The notes: a model not told the origin generated them from the letters alone. A DNA stretch of 64,000 nt from Acidobacteriota bacterium (GCA_003385635.1 QQUY01000001.1:2147001-2211000), one strand, 5' to 3'; numbered from the stretch's first letter, positions 9,011 to 18,865 are shown. Numbers and translations: made by a program.

Positions 9011-10003
9011 ATGGCTGTTAGGGATTTACAGGGCCGGCAGAGGTGTATTCTCCGGCTTTGTTTGCTTGTGTCCGCCCTGCTTTTTCCTGTCCTCACGATT
9101 TCCGCACAGGATCCGCAACCGACCCCGCCGATTCAAGGTGTTGACGATCCGGACAGAGTAAGAATCGATACCGACCTCGTCACGCTGACCCTTACGGTCA
9201 CGGATTATTACGGCAGGTATGTTTCGGGGCTTACAAAGGAAGCCTTCACTGTCTATGACGACAAGGAAGAGCAGGAGATCACCTTTTTCAGCGACACGGA
9301 TGCCCCGGTCTCGATCGGGATCCTGTTCGATGTCTCTGGCTCGATGAGCGGTGAAAAGATCGCGAAGGCCAGAAACGCGCTGGAACGGTTCATTTACACG
9401 AGTCACCCCAGAGACGAGTACTACCTGATCGCCTTCAATAAACGCGCTCAACTCCTGATGGATCGGACAAGGGACGGTGAAGCGGTACTGAACAAACTCA
9501 CCCTTGTTGAACCAAAGCACAATACGGCTCTATACGATGCCTGTTATCTGGGTGTCGAGCGCGTCACGCGCGGCTCTCATCAGAAAAAGGCGCTCCTCAT
9601 AATCAGCGACGGCCAGGACAACGCCTCCAGATACAACTTTAAAGAAGTGCGCCGGTTGATGAAAGAGTCCGATGTCGTTATCTATTCGGTAGGCATCATG
9701 GATGGCCGGGACGCGACCTCTCTCGATGGAATGCAGGGCCAGGCGTTTCTGGATGAGTTATCGGGCGTGACTGGAGGAAAGTCGTTCTATCCCAGTTCGG
9801 CTGTGGAGATGGACGAGATCTTCGAGCGCATTGCTCTTGAGCTAAGGCATCAGTATTCGATCGGGTACACGCCTGAGAATTTCACACCTGACGGCGAATG
9901 GCATCGGGTCAAGGTCAAGGTCAAACCTCCTCGCGGTCTTCCGCGTCTAACGGTCCGTCACAGAGAAGGTTATTACGCAACACCCAAAACGACCGTCCGT
10001 TAG
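9011..10003 (+). CDS. Secreted VWFA-related protein (acidobacterial VWA family)
   Basis: A 330-residue exported protein with a von Willebrand factor A domain. A signal peptide (CLLVSALLFPVLTISAQ) is followed by a beta-rich segment typical of the family (VTDYYGRYVSGLTKEAFTVYDD) and by a VWA domain with the MIDAS motif DVSGSMSG, so it probably binds a divalent metal and a protein ligand. The C-terminus (HQYSIGYTPEN ... RRxVKVKVK-like) matches the TIGR03436-type family that is expanded in Acidobacteriota. ATG 9011 is chosen over an upstream TTG because AGGAG lies 5 nt before it. Cellular role unknown. Confidence 0.88.
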   Translation: MAVRDLQGRQRCILRLCLLVSALLFPVLTISAQDPQPTPPIQGVDDPDRVRIDTDLVTLTLTVTDYYGRYVSGLTKEAFTVYDDKEEQEITFFSDTDAPVSIGILFDVSGSMSGEKIAKARNALERFIYTSHPRDEYYLIAFNKRAQLLMDRTRDGEAVLNKLTLVEPKHNTALYDACYLGVERVTRGSHQKKALLIISDGQDNASRYNFKEVRRLMKESDVVIYSVGIMDGRDATSLDGMQGQAFLDELSGVTGGKSFYPSSAVEMDEIFERIALELRHQYSIGYTPENFTPDGEWHRVKVKVKPPRGLPRLTVRHREGYYATPKTTVR

Positions 10004-10029
10004 AGACCGGGCAAAGGCCCAGAGTTAAA

Positions 10030-11133
10030 ATGAGAAGTTCCTACGCGCAATTGTGTTTTGCCGGACTACTGCTTTTCTTTATTGCAGGAGCCGGCATTTT
10101 CTTTTCCGTTGAATCGAACGCACAGACCGAACCGGATGGACCGGCAGTTTCGGCCACCCCTCCGGCTGATCCGACGCTTCCGCCTCCGCCGCCCCCGCTG
10201 GCTCTGGAAGACGACGAGCCAGTGATTATCGAAACGGAGCTCGTGAACCTTAATGTCAAAGTAGTTGACAGATTCAACCGCCCCATCGCCAATCTGAATA
10301 AATCGGACTTCACGGTTTTCGAGGATGGCAAATCCCAGCCGATCGAGTTCTTTTCTCAGGATGAGGTCCCCACGAATTACGCACTTGTTATAGATAATTC
10401 CGGGTCTCTCCGGTTCCAGCTCGAGAAGGTGATCGAATCGAGCAAGATCATCGTCGGGACTAACAGGCCGGATGACGAAACTGGCGTAGTAAGATTCGTT
10501 AGCTCAAACAAGATCGAGATCCTTCAGGACTTCACAACTGATAAGCAGGAGCTCTTCGACGCCCTCGACAATATGTACATCGAAGGCGGAAAGACGGCGA
10601 TCATCGACGCGGTTTATCTCGCTACGGAAAAAGTTGACGAGTATCAGCGCAGCCAGGGACCCGGCAATCTTCGCAGGCGTGCGTTGATCCTTGTTTCTGA
10701 TGGCGAAGACCGTGACAGTTACTACGATGAGCAGCAGTTGTTTGACCTCCTTCGTGAGGCGGACGTCCAGATCTACACGGTCGGTTTTATCAGCCAGCTG
10801 GACAAGGACGGAAGTTTCATCAGAAAGAGCGATCACAAACGCGCCAAGAACCTGCTTGAGAAGCTCGCCGAGGAAACGGGCGGTAAGTCTTATTTTCCGA
10901 ACGATCTATCGGAACTGAACGGAATTGCCCGAGACATCGCCAACGAACTTAGAACGCAGTATTCCATTGGCTATCTTCCAGACAAGACGAAACCGGACGG
11001 TGTCTACAGGAATATAAAGGTCGAGGTCAGGCAAGGTCCAAACGACCAGAAACGGATCGCGATCACGAGGACCGGCTTGATCTACGATTCCAAGAGCACG
11101 GAACAGCCGGCGCTTAAACGGGCCAACCGCTGA
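10030..11133 (+). CDS. Second secreted VWFA-related protein
   Basis: A 367-residue paralogue of the preceding gene, 26 nt downstream and surely co-transcribed. It has a signal peptide (FAGLLLFFIAGAGIFF), a Pro-rich spacer and the same architecture: VVDRFNRPIANLNKSDFTVFED, then a VWA domain with the MIDAS variant VIDNSGS, and the terminal QYSIGYLPDKTKPDG segment. The second MIDAS position keeps Asp and both Ser. Paired VWA genes of this kind suggest a duplicated adhesion or complex-assembly function; no partner genes indicate a substrate. Confidence 0.88.
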   Translation: MRSSYAQLCFAGLLLFFIAGAGIFFSVESNAQTEPDGPAVSATPPADPTLPPPPPPLALEDDEPVIIETELVNLNVKVVDRFNRPIANLNKSDFTVFEDGKSQPIEFFSQDEVPTNYALVIDNSGSLRFQLEKVIESSKIIVGTNRPDDETGVVRFVSSNKIEILQDFTTDKQELFDALDNMYIEGGKTAIIDAVYLATEKVDEYQRSQGPGNLRRRALILVSDGEDRDSYYDEQQLFDLLREADVQIYTVGFISQLDKDGSFIRKSDHKRAKNLLEKLAEETGGKSYFPNDLSELNGIARDIANELRTQYSIGYLPDKTKPDGVYRNIKVEVRQGPNDQKRIAITRTGLIYDSKSTEQPALKRANR

Positions 11134-11156
11134 TCCTGTTTATCGAGGCGAATGAA

Positions 11157-11185
11157 AAGGCTGTCACTTAAGGTGGCAGCCTTTT
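11157..11185 (+). terminator. Terminator after the VWA gene pair
   Basis: An 11-bp stem (AAGGCTGTCAC with GTGGCAGCCTT, one G-U pair) and a 5-nt loop run into TTTT. It lies 23 bp after the second VWA stop codon. Confidence 0.75.
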
Positions 11186-11215
11186 GCTTTCTTGTTCATA
11201 AGAGAGACCTAAGCT

Positions 11216-11671
11216 CTAACGCAGATACATCGAGGCGAGGAATACTCCGATTGCGGCGAGGAACAGAACGATCGAAGCCAAAATGAACCAAACGTTCACG
11301 GATTCGGAGTCTGGCATCCAGCGGGTTTCGATCCTTCGCAACCTCATCATTCCTTCGCCTTGACGGATGGCAGATGCGGTTCGAACCATCGGATCCTCTT
11401 CGGGATCAGGCTTTGGGATCTTTTCGGCGACGATCTTTTCTTCGTCTTCCTCTTCACCGCCGTTGCCTTCAAAGGGCTCGCCCGGTGGAGGCTGAATCGG
11501 CTTGTCGACTCTCGAAGGGACGCTCTCGTATCCTTCTTCAGCAGTGTCGGGGTCGGCTTCATTGTCTTCGACGACCAGCCTCGATCCGCAATTGAAGCAG
11601 AACAGCGCTTGCCCCATAGCTTCCGAGCCGCACTTGGTACATACAGGTAGTTTTGCAACTGACTGGGACAT
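11216..11671 (-). CDS. Zinc-ribbon protein with a C-terminal membrane anchor
   Basis: A 151-residue protein of unrecognised function. The N-terminus has a zinc ribbon (CTKCG at about 11-15, CFNCG at about 27-31), the middle is acidic and low in complexity (EEEDEE), and the C-terminal 25 residues form one transmembrane helix (VWFILASIVLFLAAIGVFLA) with almost no exterior tail. It begins 35 nt after the aldehyde dehydrogenase stop and may be co-transcribed with that microcompartment module, but nothing in it is specific to microcompartments. Confidence 0.72.
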   Translation of the reverse strand: MSQSVAKLPVCTKCGSEAMGQALFCFNCGSRLVVEDNEADPDTAEEGYESVPSRVDKPIQPPPGEPFEGNGGEEEDEEKIVAEKIPKPDPEEDPMVRTASAIRQGEGMMRLRRIETRWMPDSESVNVWFILASIVLFLAAIGVFLASMYLR

Positions 11672-11706
11672 CTATCGAACAAGTTTCCGGGCTGATCAGA
11701 TTTACT

Positions 11707-13416
11707 TCAGACTCTTGAGAATATCTCGTGCTGCTCGCCGAGGTCGCGAGCCGATGGCGTGATGATGGTCCTGCCGTTGACGTAGATCTTGGCACCCTTC
11801 GCCAAAGCATCTTTGACGTCGTCTTCGCTTACGAAGTCCACAGGAGTTCCACGGCTTCCACCCGGGGCAGCCTTCTCCGCGACACTATGTACAACAGCCT
11901 GCTTTGGCGGCTCCTGTTCCAGTGGAGCCGGATTTGGTGACTGTTCTGGCGGGCTGGAAAGCTTGCTCTTTAAAAATTGGTCAACGATCGATGTGATCTC
12001 CGCCCGGTCGGGTTTTGGTCTCGATTTCCCGGCCGCCTGCGGAGCCTTTACTGCTCCGGGCCGGCTTAAAGATACCGGACGGGTTTCGAACGCTACCCGT
12101 TTTATATCCATCAGGTGATGCGGCGAGACATTGTCCGAAGTAACATTTCCACCCCAAGAACCGCATCCGAGGGTCATGGACGGAGGAAGATCCGTCGAGA
12201 ACCCTATCGCTCCATGTGTCGTCGGAGAATTGATCACTATCCTTGCCGCGGGCATCTGTTCGCCATACCTGACAGCCTTTGCGCGATCGGAAGTATGCAT
12301 TCCCGCAGTGTGACCCATTCCGCCGAACCTGAGGATCTCGTCACATCGGGACGCTGCCTCTGTGACTCCTTCGACCTCGAAAAACGCCAGTGTCGGGGAC
12401 AGCTTCTCGATTGACCATGGATAGTCTCTACCAACCCCTGCGCAATCGGCGATCAGGCACCTTGTTCCGCCGGGTATCGAAATACCCGCAAGTTCGGCGA
12501 TATAAGCGGCTGATTTGCCAACGATCCCAGCATTCAGGGTTCTCTTTTCTGTAAGCAGGACTGACGCTACTTTATCGGCTTCCGCATTTGACAAGAAATA
12601 CGCTCCCCCGGCCTCAAACTCCTTTCTTAGCTGCGGAGCGACTGCCGAGTCAACGACCACGGACTGTTCGGATGCGCAGATCGTTCCATTGTCAAAACAA
12701 GTGCCTGTTAGGATGTCGGATGCGGCTTTCGCTAGATCTGCCGAACTCTCGACATATACCGGAACGTTTCCGGGACCGACACCAAACGCCGGTTTCCCCG
12801 ACGAATAAGCGGCACGCACGAGTCCTATCCCGCCCGTTGCCAGTATTACGGCGGTCTGCTTGTGCTTCATCAGCGTCTCGGTTCCATCGATCGTCCCGTT
12901 CTCGAGGCACTTGACAGCATTTTCCGGAAGTCCTGCGCGTGATCCCGCTTCCTTCATAACGCGGGCCGTCTCTGCGATACATCGTGCAGCGGAAGGATGA
13001 GGCGATAGCACGATGGAATTTCGTGACTTGATCGCGATGATGATCTTGAATATCGCGGTGCTCGTGGGATTCGTTGAGGGTATGATCGCCGCAACAACCC
13101 CTCTCGGCGCCGCGATCTCAACTACGTCACCCTCTTCTTTGACGACGCCCACCGTCTTCAGGTCGCGAAAATAGTTCCATACATCTTCCGCAGCAAACCG
13201 ATTCTTTTCACGCTTGTCTTCTGCAATACCGAATCCGGTTTCGTCGTGCGCAAGCTGACCAAGACGCAATGACTCTCTAGCGGCGGCCTCCGCCATCGCG
13301 TCACAGATCGAATCAATTCGGTCCTGGTCGAAGCGGGACAGCTCAAGGAAGGCCAGGTGCGCACCCTCAACCGCCTCTCTTGCTTCCTGCTGCGAAACCG
13401 GGTCCTTTTCGGTCAT
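11707..13416 (-). CDS. CoA-acylating aldehyde dehydrogenase (EutE/PduP-like) with C-terminal extension
   Basis: Predicted to oxidise an aldehyde to acyl-CoA with NAD+ inside a bacterial microcompartment. Residues 1 to about 455 form the ALDH core, with the nucleotide-site segment ILATGG at 191-196 and the catalytic Cys247 in TICASEQ. EutE is about 467 residues, but this protein has 569. The extra part holds an amphipathic helix ([16 protein letters not shown] at 471-486) of encapsulation-peptide type, a Pro-rich linker, and a small C-terminal domain (526-569) containing IITPSARDL, a motif I also associate with the EutT-type N-terminus. The gene follows the BMC-H shell gene by 77 bp, which supports a microcompartment role. 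The substrate is not determined. Confidence 0.9.
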   Translation of the reverse strand: MTEKDPVSQQEAREAVEGAHLAFLELSRFDQDRIDSICDAMAEAAARESLRLGQLAHDETGFGIAEDKREKNRFAAEDVWNYFRDLKTVGVVKEEGDVVEIAAPRGVVAAIIPSTNPTSTAIFKIIIAIKSRNSIVLSPHPSAARCIAETARVMKEAGSRAGLPENAVKCLENGTIDGTETLMKHKQTAVILATGGIGLVRAAYSSGKPAFGVGPGNVPVYVESSADLAKAASDILTGTCFDNGTICASEQSVVVDSAVAPQLRKEFEAGGAYFLSNAEADKVASVLLTEKRTLNAGIVGKSAAYIAELAGISIPGGTRCLIADCAGVGRDYPWSIEKLSPTLAFFEVEGVTEAASRCDEILRFGGMGHTAGMHTSDRAKAVRYGEQMPAARIVINSPTTHGAIGFSTDLPPSMTLGCGSWGGNVTSDNVSPHHLMDIKRVAFETRPVSLSRPGAVKAPQAAGKSRPKPDRAEITSIVDQFLKSKLSSPPEQSPNPAPLEQEPPKQAVVHSVAEKAAPGGSRGTPVDFVSEDDVKDALAKGAKIYVNGRTIITPSARDLGEQHEIFSRV

Positions 13417-13438
13417 TGCCTATTTTGGGAAGATTGAG

Positions 13439-13477
13439 CCCGGGTCGGCAGCTTTCAATAGTGCTGCCGAAACCGGG
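13439..13477 (-). promoter_or_regulatory. Intercistronic stem-loop between shell and dehydrogenase genes
   Basis: An 8-bp stem (TCGGCAGC at 13445-13452 with GCTGCCGA at 13463-13470) extended by five more G+C pairs across a small bulge lies 22 nt upstream of the dehydrogenase start. There is no T-tract. Such hairpins between operon genes commonly set mRNA stability or partial read-through, which would suit a shell protein needed in excess of the enzyme. Confidence 0.55.
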
Positions 13478-13493
13478 CCGATCTGGATGGAAT

Positions 13494-13880
13494 CTATTTA
13501 GCCTTTGACTTGGAGCGGTCGTTTCCGCTCGCGGATGCCTGGCCACCGGAACCTGATCCCAGTGCACCTTTCGTTCCGCCCCTGATCGACTTGCCTTGCG
13601 CAACGCTGTTTCCAGGAAGCACGTCTTCCACTTCCGCGTGCGGCCTCGGAATGACGTGAACACTTATCAGTTCGCCAACGCGCCGCGCTGCCGCCGCTCC
13701 CGCGTCAGTCGCCGCTTTAACGGCACCCACGTCGCCCCGGACGAATATCGTCACATAACCTGCGCCGATATATTCCTTGCCGATCAGATCTACATTGGCC
13801 GCCTTGACCATCGCGTCCGCGGCCTCCACGGCGCCGACGAAACCTTTGGTCTCGACCATGCCTAATGCTTCCAGAGTCAT
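13494..13880 (-). CDS. Bacterial microcompartment hexameric shell protein (BMC-H)
   Basis: A 128-residue single-domain BMC shell protein of the PduA/EutM type. The whole fold is present: [20 protein letters not shown] at the start, the central [20 protein letters not shown], and the strand [14 protein letters not shown]. Hexamers of this family tile into the facets of the protein shell. Compared with the usual 90-100 residues there is a C-terminal tail of about 35 residues rich in Gly, Ser and Lys. An AGGA-type ribosome site precedes the ATG. No pentameric BMC-P or trimeric BMC-T gene is in the window, so the shell must be completed from elsewhere or be incomplete. Confidence 0.96.
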   Translation of the reverse strand: MTLEALGMVETKGFVGAVEAADAMVKAANVDLIGKEYIGAGYVTIFVRGDVGAVKAATDAGAAAARRVGELISVHVIPRPHAEVEDVLPGNSVAQGKSIRGGTKGALGSGSGGQASASGNDRSKSKAK

Positions 13881-14005
13881 CGATCAGTTCCTCACTGTTT
13901 TGGATTGAAAATGAATTCTATTACACGACTGAGCAACGCCCAAACGTACCACGCTAGAGTCGCAATAATCAAGCTAATCCGCTGTTCGTTGCTTCCTGTA
14001 AAGAA

Positions 14006-14035
14006 TTGACATCATTGCGATTTTAACGATATATT
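14006..14035 (+). promoter_or_regulatory. Promoter of the rodZ-like gene
   Basis: A perfect TTGACA (14006-14011) and TATATT (14030-14035) are spaced by 18 bp, about 57 bp before the start codon. Confidence 0.6.
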
Positions 14036-14091
14036 TCCGTTTTGTCTCTGCACTTGGAAATGCCGTTCAAGACGGGCCGGAATAGTTAGAA

Positions 14092-14925
14092 ATGGCTGAT
14101 TCTTTGGGGGAAAAACTGCGAAAGGCTCGCGAGGAACGCGACATTTCCATAAGTGAGGTCGCGGAGCAGACCCGAATTTCAGCCATTTACCTCGAGGCCA
14201 TCGAGAACGACGATTACAAGCCGCTTCCGGGCGGCATTTTCAATAAGGGCTTTGTTAAATCGTTTGCCAAGTATGTGGGCATCGATGAGGGAGAAGCGCT
14301 TCAGGAATACGCCAGGATCGCCGCTAGCCAGGAGGGCGGCGCCGGAGATCCCGACGACAACAGGTACAAGCCCGAGGTCCTGACCGATGACCAGTCCGGG
14401 CCTTCGCTTATCCCGACACTGATCTTTTCAGTAGTGATTCTCGGACTGCTGGCCTGGGGCGTAATGCTTCTGGTCAATTACCTTCAGGATACTGATCCGG
14501 GAAGTGTGGTGGATAACACCAATACGGAACAGAATTTGAATTCCGCTGAATCCACTCCTGAGGCGACGCCGCTTCCGCCGACAGACGAGATAAATCTGAA
14601 GATCGCGACAGCAGGCGAGGCACTTTCAGTCTCGGCTACGGTCGACGGACAGACGAGTTCTGTTCTTATTCCGGCGAACAGCGAGAACGAATTCTCCGGC
14701 AAGGATGCGGTCAAAGTCGTGTATTACAAAGGACTTGCGAGCACGCTGACAATTTTTCTGAACGGGACCAAACTTGAGACCCCCATACCACCGGCTGATT
14801 ACCCCAACAACGGTTTTGAATTCGAGATAAATCAGGGCAATATTAAAGGCATTCTAGAAGAAGGAAAGATCACTGCCCCCGGCGGCGGCGACAGCTCGGG
14901 AACGAGCACTGGCGACAATGCCTGA
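14092..14925 (+). CDS. RodZ-like transcriptional/cytoskeletal membrane protein (HTH + DUF4115)
   Basis: A 277-residue bitopic protein. The N-terminus (residues about 1-75) is a Cro-like helix-turn-helix (LGEKLRKAREERDISISEVA ... YLEAIENDDYKPLPG) as in RodZ, which links MreB filaments to the cell wall machinery. A single transmembrane helix (LIPTLIFSVVILGLLAWGVM) follows at about 103-125, and the outside part ends in a DUF4115-like beta domain. Low-complexity segments flank the membrane span. It is monocistronic: a strong promoter precedes it and a terminator follows. Confidence 0.85.
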   Translation: MADSLGEKLRKAREERDISISEVAEQTRISAIYLEAIENDDYKPLPGGIFNKGFVKSFAKYVGIDEGEALQEYARIAASQEGGAGDPDDNRYKPEVLTDDQSGPSLIPTLIFSVVILGLLAWGVMLLVNYLQDTDPGSVVDNTNTEQNLNSAESTPEATPLPPTDEINLKIATAGEALSVSATVDGQTSSVLIPANSENEFSGKDAVKVVYYKGLASTLTIFLNGTKLETPIPPADYPNNGFEFEINQGNIKGILEEGKITAPGGGDSSGTSTGDNA

Positions 14926-14987
14926 ACTTGAGATGGCGTTTCAAGCGAAAGCAAAGAACCCCAAAGCAATATCGGATCGGCACAAGA

Positions 14988-15022
14988 AGCGCCCGCAGCA
15001 TAATGGCGGGCGCTGTTGTTTT
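14988..15022 (+). terminator. Terminator of the rodZ-like gene
   Basis: A 9-bp G+C-rich stem (AGCGCCCGC with GCGGGCGCT) is followed by TGTTGTTTT. It lies 62 bp after the rodZ-like stop. Confidence 0.7.
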
Positions 15023-15078
15023 ATGCGGGTTCATGGCAGAGGAGTTCTGCGCGCCCGCTCTACTGCGACAAATTGACT

Positions 15079-16548
15079 ATGGAAATGGAAAAGATCAGCG
15101 AAGGACTGACGTTCGATGATGTCCTCCTGGTGCCAGCCTATTCGGACATACTTCCCAGCGAAACGGACGCATCTACGAGATTCTCAAGAGACATCCGGCT
15201 GAACATTCCGCTATGTTCTTCGGCAATGGACACGGTTACGGAGGCCTCGCTTGCGATCGCACTCGCTCAGCAAGGGGGAATCGGCGTGATCCACAAAAAC
15301 ATGTCGATCAATGAGCAGGCCGAGGAGGTAGATAAGGTAAAACGAAGCGAATCCGGAATGATCGTTGACCCAGTGACCATCCAGGAATCCGCGCTAGTGT
15401 CCGAAGCTCTGGGGATCATGGAGCGATACAAGATCAGCGGAGTACCGGTCGTGGACGCGAATGGAACGCTTGTCGGCATAATCACGAACCGCGACCTCCG
15501 CTTCGAGACCCGATTCGACATTCCGGTATCGGAAGTAATGACCCCCCAGCCTCTCGTCACCGTACCTATCGGTACCACTCTCGAACAGGCGAAGGTAAAA
15601 CTTCAACAGCACAAGATCGAAAAACTGCTTGTAGTCGATGAAGATGAGTTCCTGAAAGGTCTGATCACGGTAAAGGACATTCAGAAAGCTATCAAGTATC
15701 CGAACGCTGCGAAGGACGAGCTGGGAAGGCTACGGTGTGCAGCCGCGGTGGGAGCGACCGGCGACTACCTTGAAAGAGCGACCGCATTGATCGAATCACG
15801 CGCCGACGCGATCGTGATCGATACGGCCCACGGTCATTCTTCGCGCGTGATCAATGCCGTGAGGTCCGTTCGGGAACGGCATCCGGATGTTCAACTGATC
15901 GCAGGGAACGTTGCCACCGCCGAGGCCACGCATGCCTTGATAAACGAAGGGGTGGATGCCGTAAAAGTGGGAATCGGGCCTGGAAGCATATGTACGACTC
16001 GTGTGGTAACCGGTGCCGGCGTACCGCAGGTGACTGCGATCCTGGAATGCGTCAACGCAGCAAAGGACTCTGACGTGCCGGTCATCGCTGACGGCGGAGT
16101 CAAATTTTCGGGTGACATAACAAAGGCGATCGCCGCAGGAGCCGATTCAGTAATGATCGGTTCTCTTTTTGCGGGCACTCAGGAAGCCCCTGGCGAAGTG
16201 ATCCTGTACCAGGGCCGATCATTTAAGTCTTACCGTGGAATGGGTTCGATCGGCGCGATGAAGAAAGGATCGAGCGACAGGTATGCGCAGGAAGGAAATG
16301 TGAGCGATTCGAAGTTCGTCCCCGAAGGTATCGAGGCGCGGATCGCCTACAAGGGCACTCTTGAGGAAATGGTCACACAGCTGGTGGGCGGACTAAGATC
16401 GGGAATGGGCTACACCGGCTGCAGAAACATTTCGGAAATGAAGGAAAAGGCCAGATTCGTCAGAATCACGGCCGCCGGCCTCAAGGAATCGCACGTGCAC
16501 GACGTGATCATTACAAAAGAGGCCCCAAACTACCGGCTCGAGAGCTAG
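15079..16548 (+). CDS. guaB: IMP dehydrogenase
   Basis: Catalyses NAD+-dependent oxidation of IMP to XMP, the committed step of guanine nucleotide synthesis. From the ATG at 15079 the protein has 489 residues, the normal length. It has the TFDDVLLVP start, two CBS domains (about 95-205), the active-site loop [10 protein letters not shown] with catalytic Cys305, and the C-terminal flap. An ATG only two codons later would be equally good. The longer reading from 15016 starts inside the upstream terminator. Confidence 0.97.
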   Translation: MEMEKISEGLTFDDVLLVPAYSDILPSETDASTRFSRDIRLNIPLCSSAMDTVTEASLAIALAQQGGIGVIHKNMSINEQAEEVDKVKRSESGMIVDPVTIQESALVSEALGIMERYKISGVPVVDANGTLVGIITNRDLRFETRFDIPVSEVMTPQPLVTVPIGTTLEQAKVKLQQHKIEKLLVVDEDEFLKGLITVKDIQKAIKYPNAAKDELGRLRCAAAVGATGDYLERATALIESRADAIVIDTAHGHSSRVINAVRSVRERHPDVQLIAGNVATAEATHALINEGVDAVKVGIGPGSICTTRVVTGAGVPQVTAILECVNAAKDSDVPVIADGGVKFSGDITKAIAAGADSVMIGSLFAGTQEAPGEVILYQGRSFKSYRGMGSIGAMKKGSSDRYAQEGNVSDSKFVPEGIEARIAYKGTLEEMVTQLVGGLRSGMGYTGCRNISEMKEKARFVRITAAGLKESHVHDVIITKEAPNYRLES

Positions 16549-16556
16549 TTGAACCG

Positions 16557-16991
16557 TCAGACACGATGAAAGTCAGCCCGCCAGTCCTTCACCGCGAGCT
16601 TGATCTCTTTCTGGGCCGCAAGATCTCCGTTGACCGTTCTTTCTACCAGGCCGGCCAGCTCTTCGTCCGATGCGAACCTGAGGGCGATGATCTGCTGAAG
16701 GTTGAGTCCGGACGCTTTTTCCGCGAGTTCCGGGGTCAAGAGCCTCGAATATCTTATTGCTTCCTCGAGTCGTATGATCCGGTCCTGATTCTTCAGCGCA
16801 AATAGTCTCGAGATGAACACGGCCATGAATAGTGCGATCCCGAACAGCAAAAGCGCTGCCTGATCGAAACTCGGGGACTGGTACAGGCGCACTGCCCAAT
16901 AGATCACGAGCACCAGTGCGACAGGTGCGAGAACGAAGTGAAACGGGGGGAACCATCTGACGTGATTCTTGTAGTTTTGAGTTTTTTCCAT
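16557..16991 (-). CDS. Small membrane protein, DUF6526-like
   Basis: A 144-residue protein with two N-terminal transmembrane helices (about 17-35 and 43-62) and a soluble helical C-terminus containing LKNQDRIIRLEEAIRYSRL. It is convergent with guaB, its stop lying 8 bp from the guaB stop, and 31 bp downstream of the ABC exporter gene start region on the same strand side. The DUF6526 name is from memory of the family pattern. Function unknown. Confidence 0.75.
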   Translation of the reverse strand: MEKTQNYKNHVRWFPPFHFVLAPVALVLVIYWAVRLYQSPSFDQAALLLFGIALFMAVFISRLFALKNQDRIIRLEEAIRYSRLLTPELAEKASGLNLQQIIALRFASDEELAGLVERTVNGDLAAQKEIKLAVKDWRADFHRV

Positions 16992-17022
16992 CTTGATATT
17001 CCCTTTCTTCTCGGTTTCCTTT

Positions 17023-18855
17023 TTAGTTTGAGTCGGTCGATGCGGTAAAACGAGCGTTTGTCGTAAAGTCCTCTCCGGGGTTTATGAATCGGTTCATCTC
17101 GTACCGGTATTGTTTGTCATACAGTTCTTTATACCTGCCGCCCAATGCGATCAATTCGTCGTGTTTCCCGCTCTCCACGATCAACCCATCTTCGACCACT
17201 AGAATCTGGTCAGCAGTCTGGATAGTCGAAAGGCGATGAGCGATCACGAATGTCGTTCTGCCCCTTCGCAGGGAATGAAGACCTTCCTGGATCATTTGCT
17301 CGCTTTCAGAATCGAGGCTCGAGGTCGCTTCGTCGAGTATCAGAATTCGCGGATCTGCCAGGAGGGCGCGCGCGATCGCTATCCGCTGACGCTGTCCTCC
17401 GGAGAGTTTAACACCGCGCTCGCCGACAACCGTGTCGTATCCGTTTTCGAATTTCTCGATGAACTCATCACAATAGGCGATACGGCAGACTTCCTTGACA
17501 TCGTCCAGAGTTGCAGACGTATTCGAGAACCTTATGTTCTCCAGAATTGTTCCGTCGAATAGAAAATCTTCTTGCAGCACAACTCCAAGCTGTCGGCGAT
17601 AGTCGCGCAGCCGGACCTCCCTTATATCGTAGCCATCGATCAGGACCTTTCCCTTCTTTGCCTGAACAAAGTTCATCACATGTGCGAGGATCGTTGACTT
17701 GCCAGATCCGCTGGATCCGACCAAAGCAGTCGTCATTCCCGCCTTCGCGCTGAACGAGACGCCGTTCAGTACAGGCGTCCCCTCTTCATATTCGAAATAG
17801 ACGTCTACAAACTCAACATCGCCCCTTACCGTCGGAAGAGGTCTCTTCGAAAGGTCTTCTTCGTCTTCCGTTATCGAACGGAAAACTTCTCTGATCCGGT
17901 CGAGACCCGCGAAGGCTTCGGTGATCTGCGTGCCTATGGAAGTGAATTCGATGATGGGGAGCGCCATCAGACCTGTGAAGAAGATGTACATTACGAGGTC
18001 GCCGAGGGTCATAGATCCGGCCATCACGGCGTTCCCGCCCACGAGGATCATCACAACGCCGATCGCGCCAACTATGACGGATGAGAAGCCCGACATCGCA
18101 GAAACACCGGTCATCGACTTGGCGACGTTTCTGAACAGCCTGTGTGCGCCTTTTGCAAAGGTCAGTTCTTCGCGCTTTTCCGCTGTGTATGCTTTCACGA
18201 TCCGTATTCCGCCCAGTGATTCTCCGAGCCGCCCCGTTACTTCGGCATTGATCTGCTGACGTTCCCTGAAAATGGGCCGCAACCGCTTGAAAGCGTACGC
18301 CAGCGCACCACCGAATGCGGCGAGCACAAGTATCGTGATCGCGGTCATGCGCCAGTTGAGCCAGAAGAGTACACCGATGGAAATTAGCGCCGTTACAGTA
18401 CTTCCCGAAAGCTGAACCAGGCCAGTCCCTATGAGGTTTCGGATCCCCTCTGCATCGCTCATTATCCGGGAGATCAGCTGGCCGCTCTGGGTTGAATCAA
18501 AATAGGAAACAGGCAGCCTTTCGATCCTTGCCTGGACCTTCTTTCTCATTTCAGTGATGGCCCGCTGGGCAGCGACACCAAGGATCTGCGAGAGTGCAAA
18601 TGAAGTAATGGCCTGTACTACGGTTGCGGCGCCGATTGCGAAGGCGATCCAGGTCAGGACCTCGTATCGTTCTTTAGCGATGACCTCGTCGACAAGGAAT
18701 TTCGTGGATGCCGGAAGTACCAGTCCTGCGAGCCGGCTGACAAGCATCAGCCCACCGCCGAGGGCGAGTCTGTATCTGTGCGCCCAGAGCAGTTCACGTG
18801 CATCCTGCCAGGCGCCTTTGAAGGTAACCTTCTTTTTCTTTTCTTCGGAAGGCAT
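17023..18855 (-). CDS. ABC transporter, fused permease and ATPase (MsbA/BmrA type)
   Basis: A 610-residue half-transporter expected to work as a homodimeric exporter of lipid or drug-like substrates. The six-helix exporter membrane domain occupies about residues 25-320. The ATPase follows with Walker A GSSGSGKST near 380, signature LSGGQRQRIAIARAL, Walker B ILILDEATSSLD and the H-loop VIAHRLST. A 19-bp palindrome sits between the promoter -35 and the start codon, so expression is probably repressor-controlled. The ATG at 18855 lies close to the predicted transcription start, so the leader is very short. Confidence 0.93.
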   Translation of the reverse strand: MPSEEKKKKVTFKGAWQDARELLWAHRYRLALGGGLMLVSRLAGLVLPASTKFLVDEVIAKERYEVLTWIAFAIGAATVVQAITSFALSQILGVAAQRAITEMRKKVQARIERLPVSYFDSTQSGQLISRIMSDAEGIRNLIGTGLVQLSGSTVTALISIGVLFWLNWRMTAITILVLAAFGGALAYAFKRLRPIFRERQQINAEVTGRLGESLGGIRIVKAYTAEKREELTFAKGAHRLFRNVAKSMTGVSAMSGFSSVIVGAIGVVMILVGGNAVMAGSMTLGDLVMYIFFTGLMALPIIEFTSIGTQITEAFAGLDRIREVFRSITEDEEDLSKRPLPTVRGDVEFVDVYFEYEEGTPVLNGVSFSAKAGMTTALVGSSGSGKSTILAHVMNFVQAKKGKVLIDGYDIREVRLRDYRRQLGVVLQEDFLFDGTILENIRFSNTSATLDDVKEVCRIAYCDEFIEKFENGYDTVVGERGVKLSGGQRQRIAIARALLADPRILILDEATSSLDSESEQMIQEGLHSLRRGRTTFVIAHRLSTIQTADQILVVEDGLIVESGKHDELIALGGRYKELYDKQYRYEMNRFINPGEDFTTNARFTASTDSN

Positions 18856-18865
18856 TAAAAGAGTG

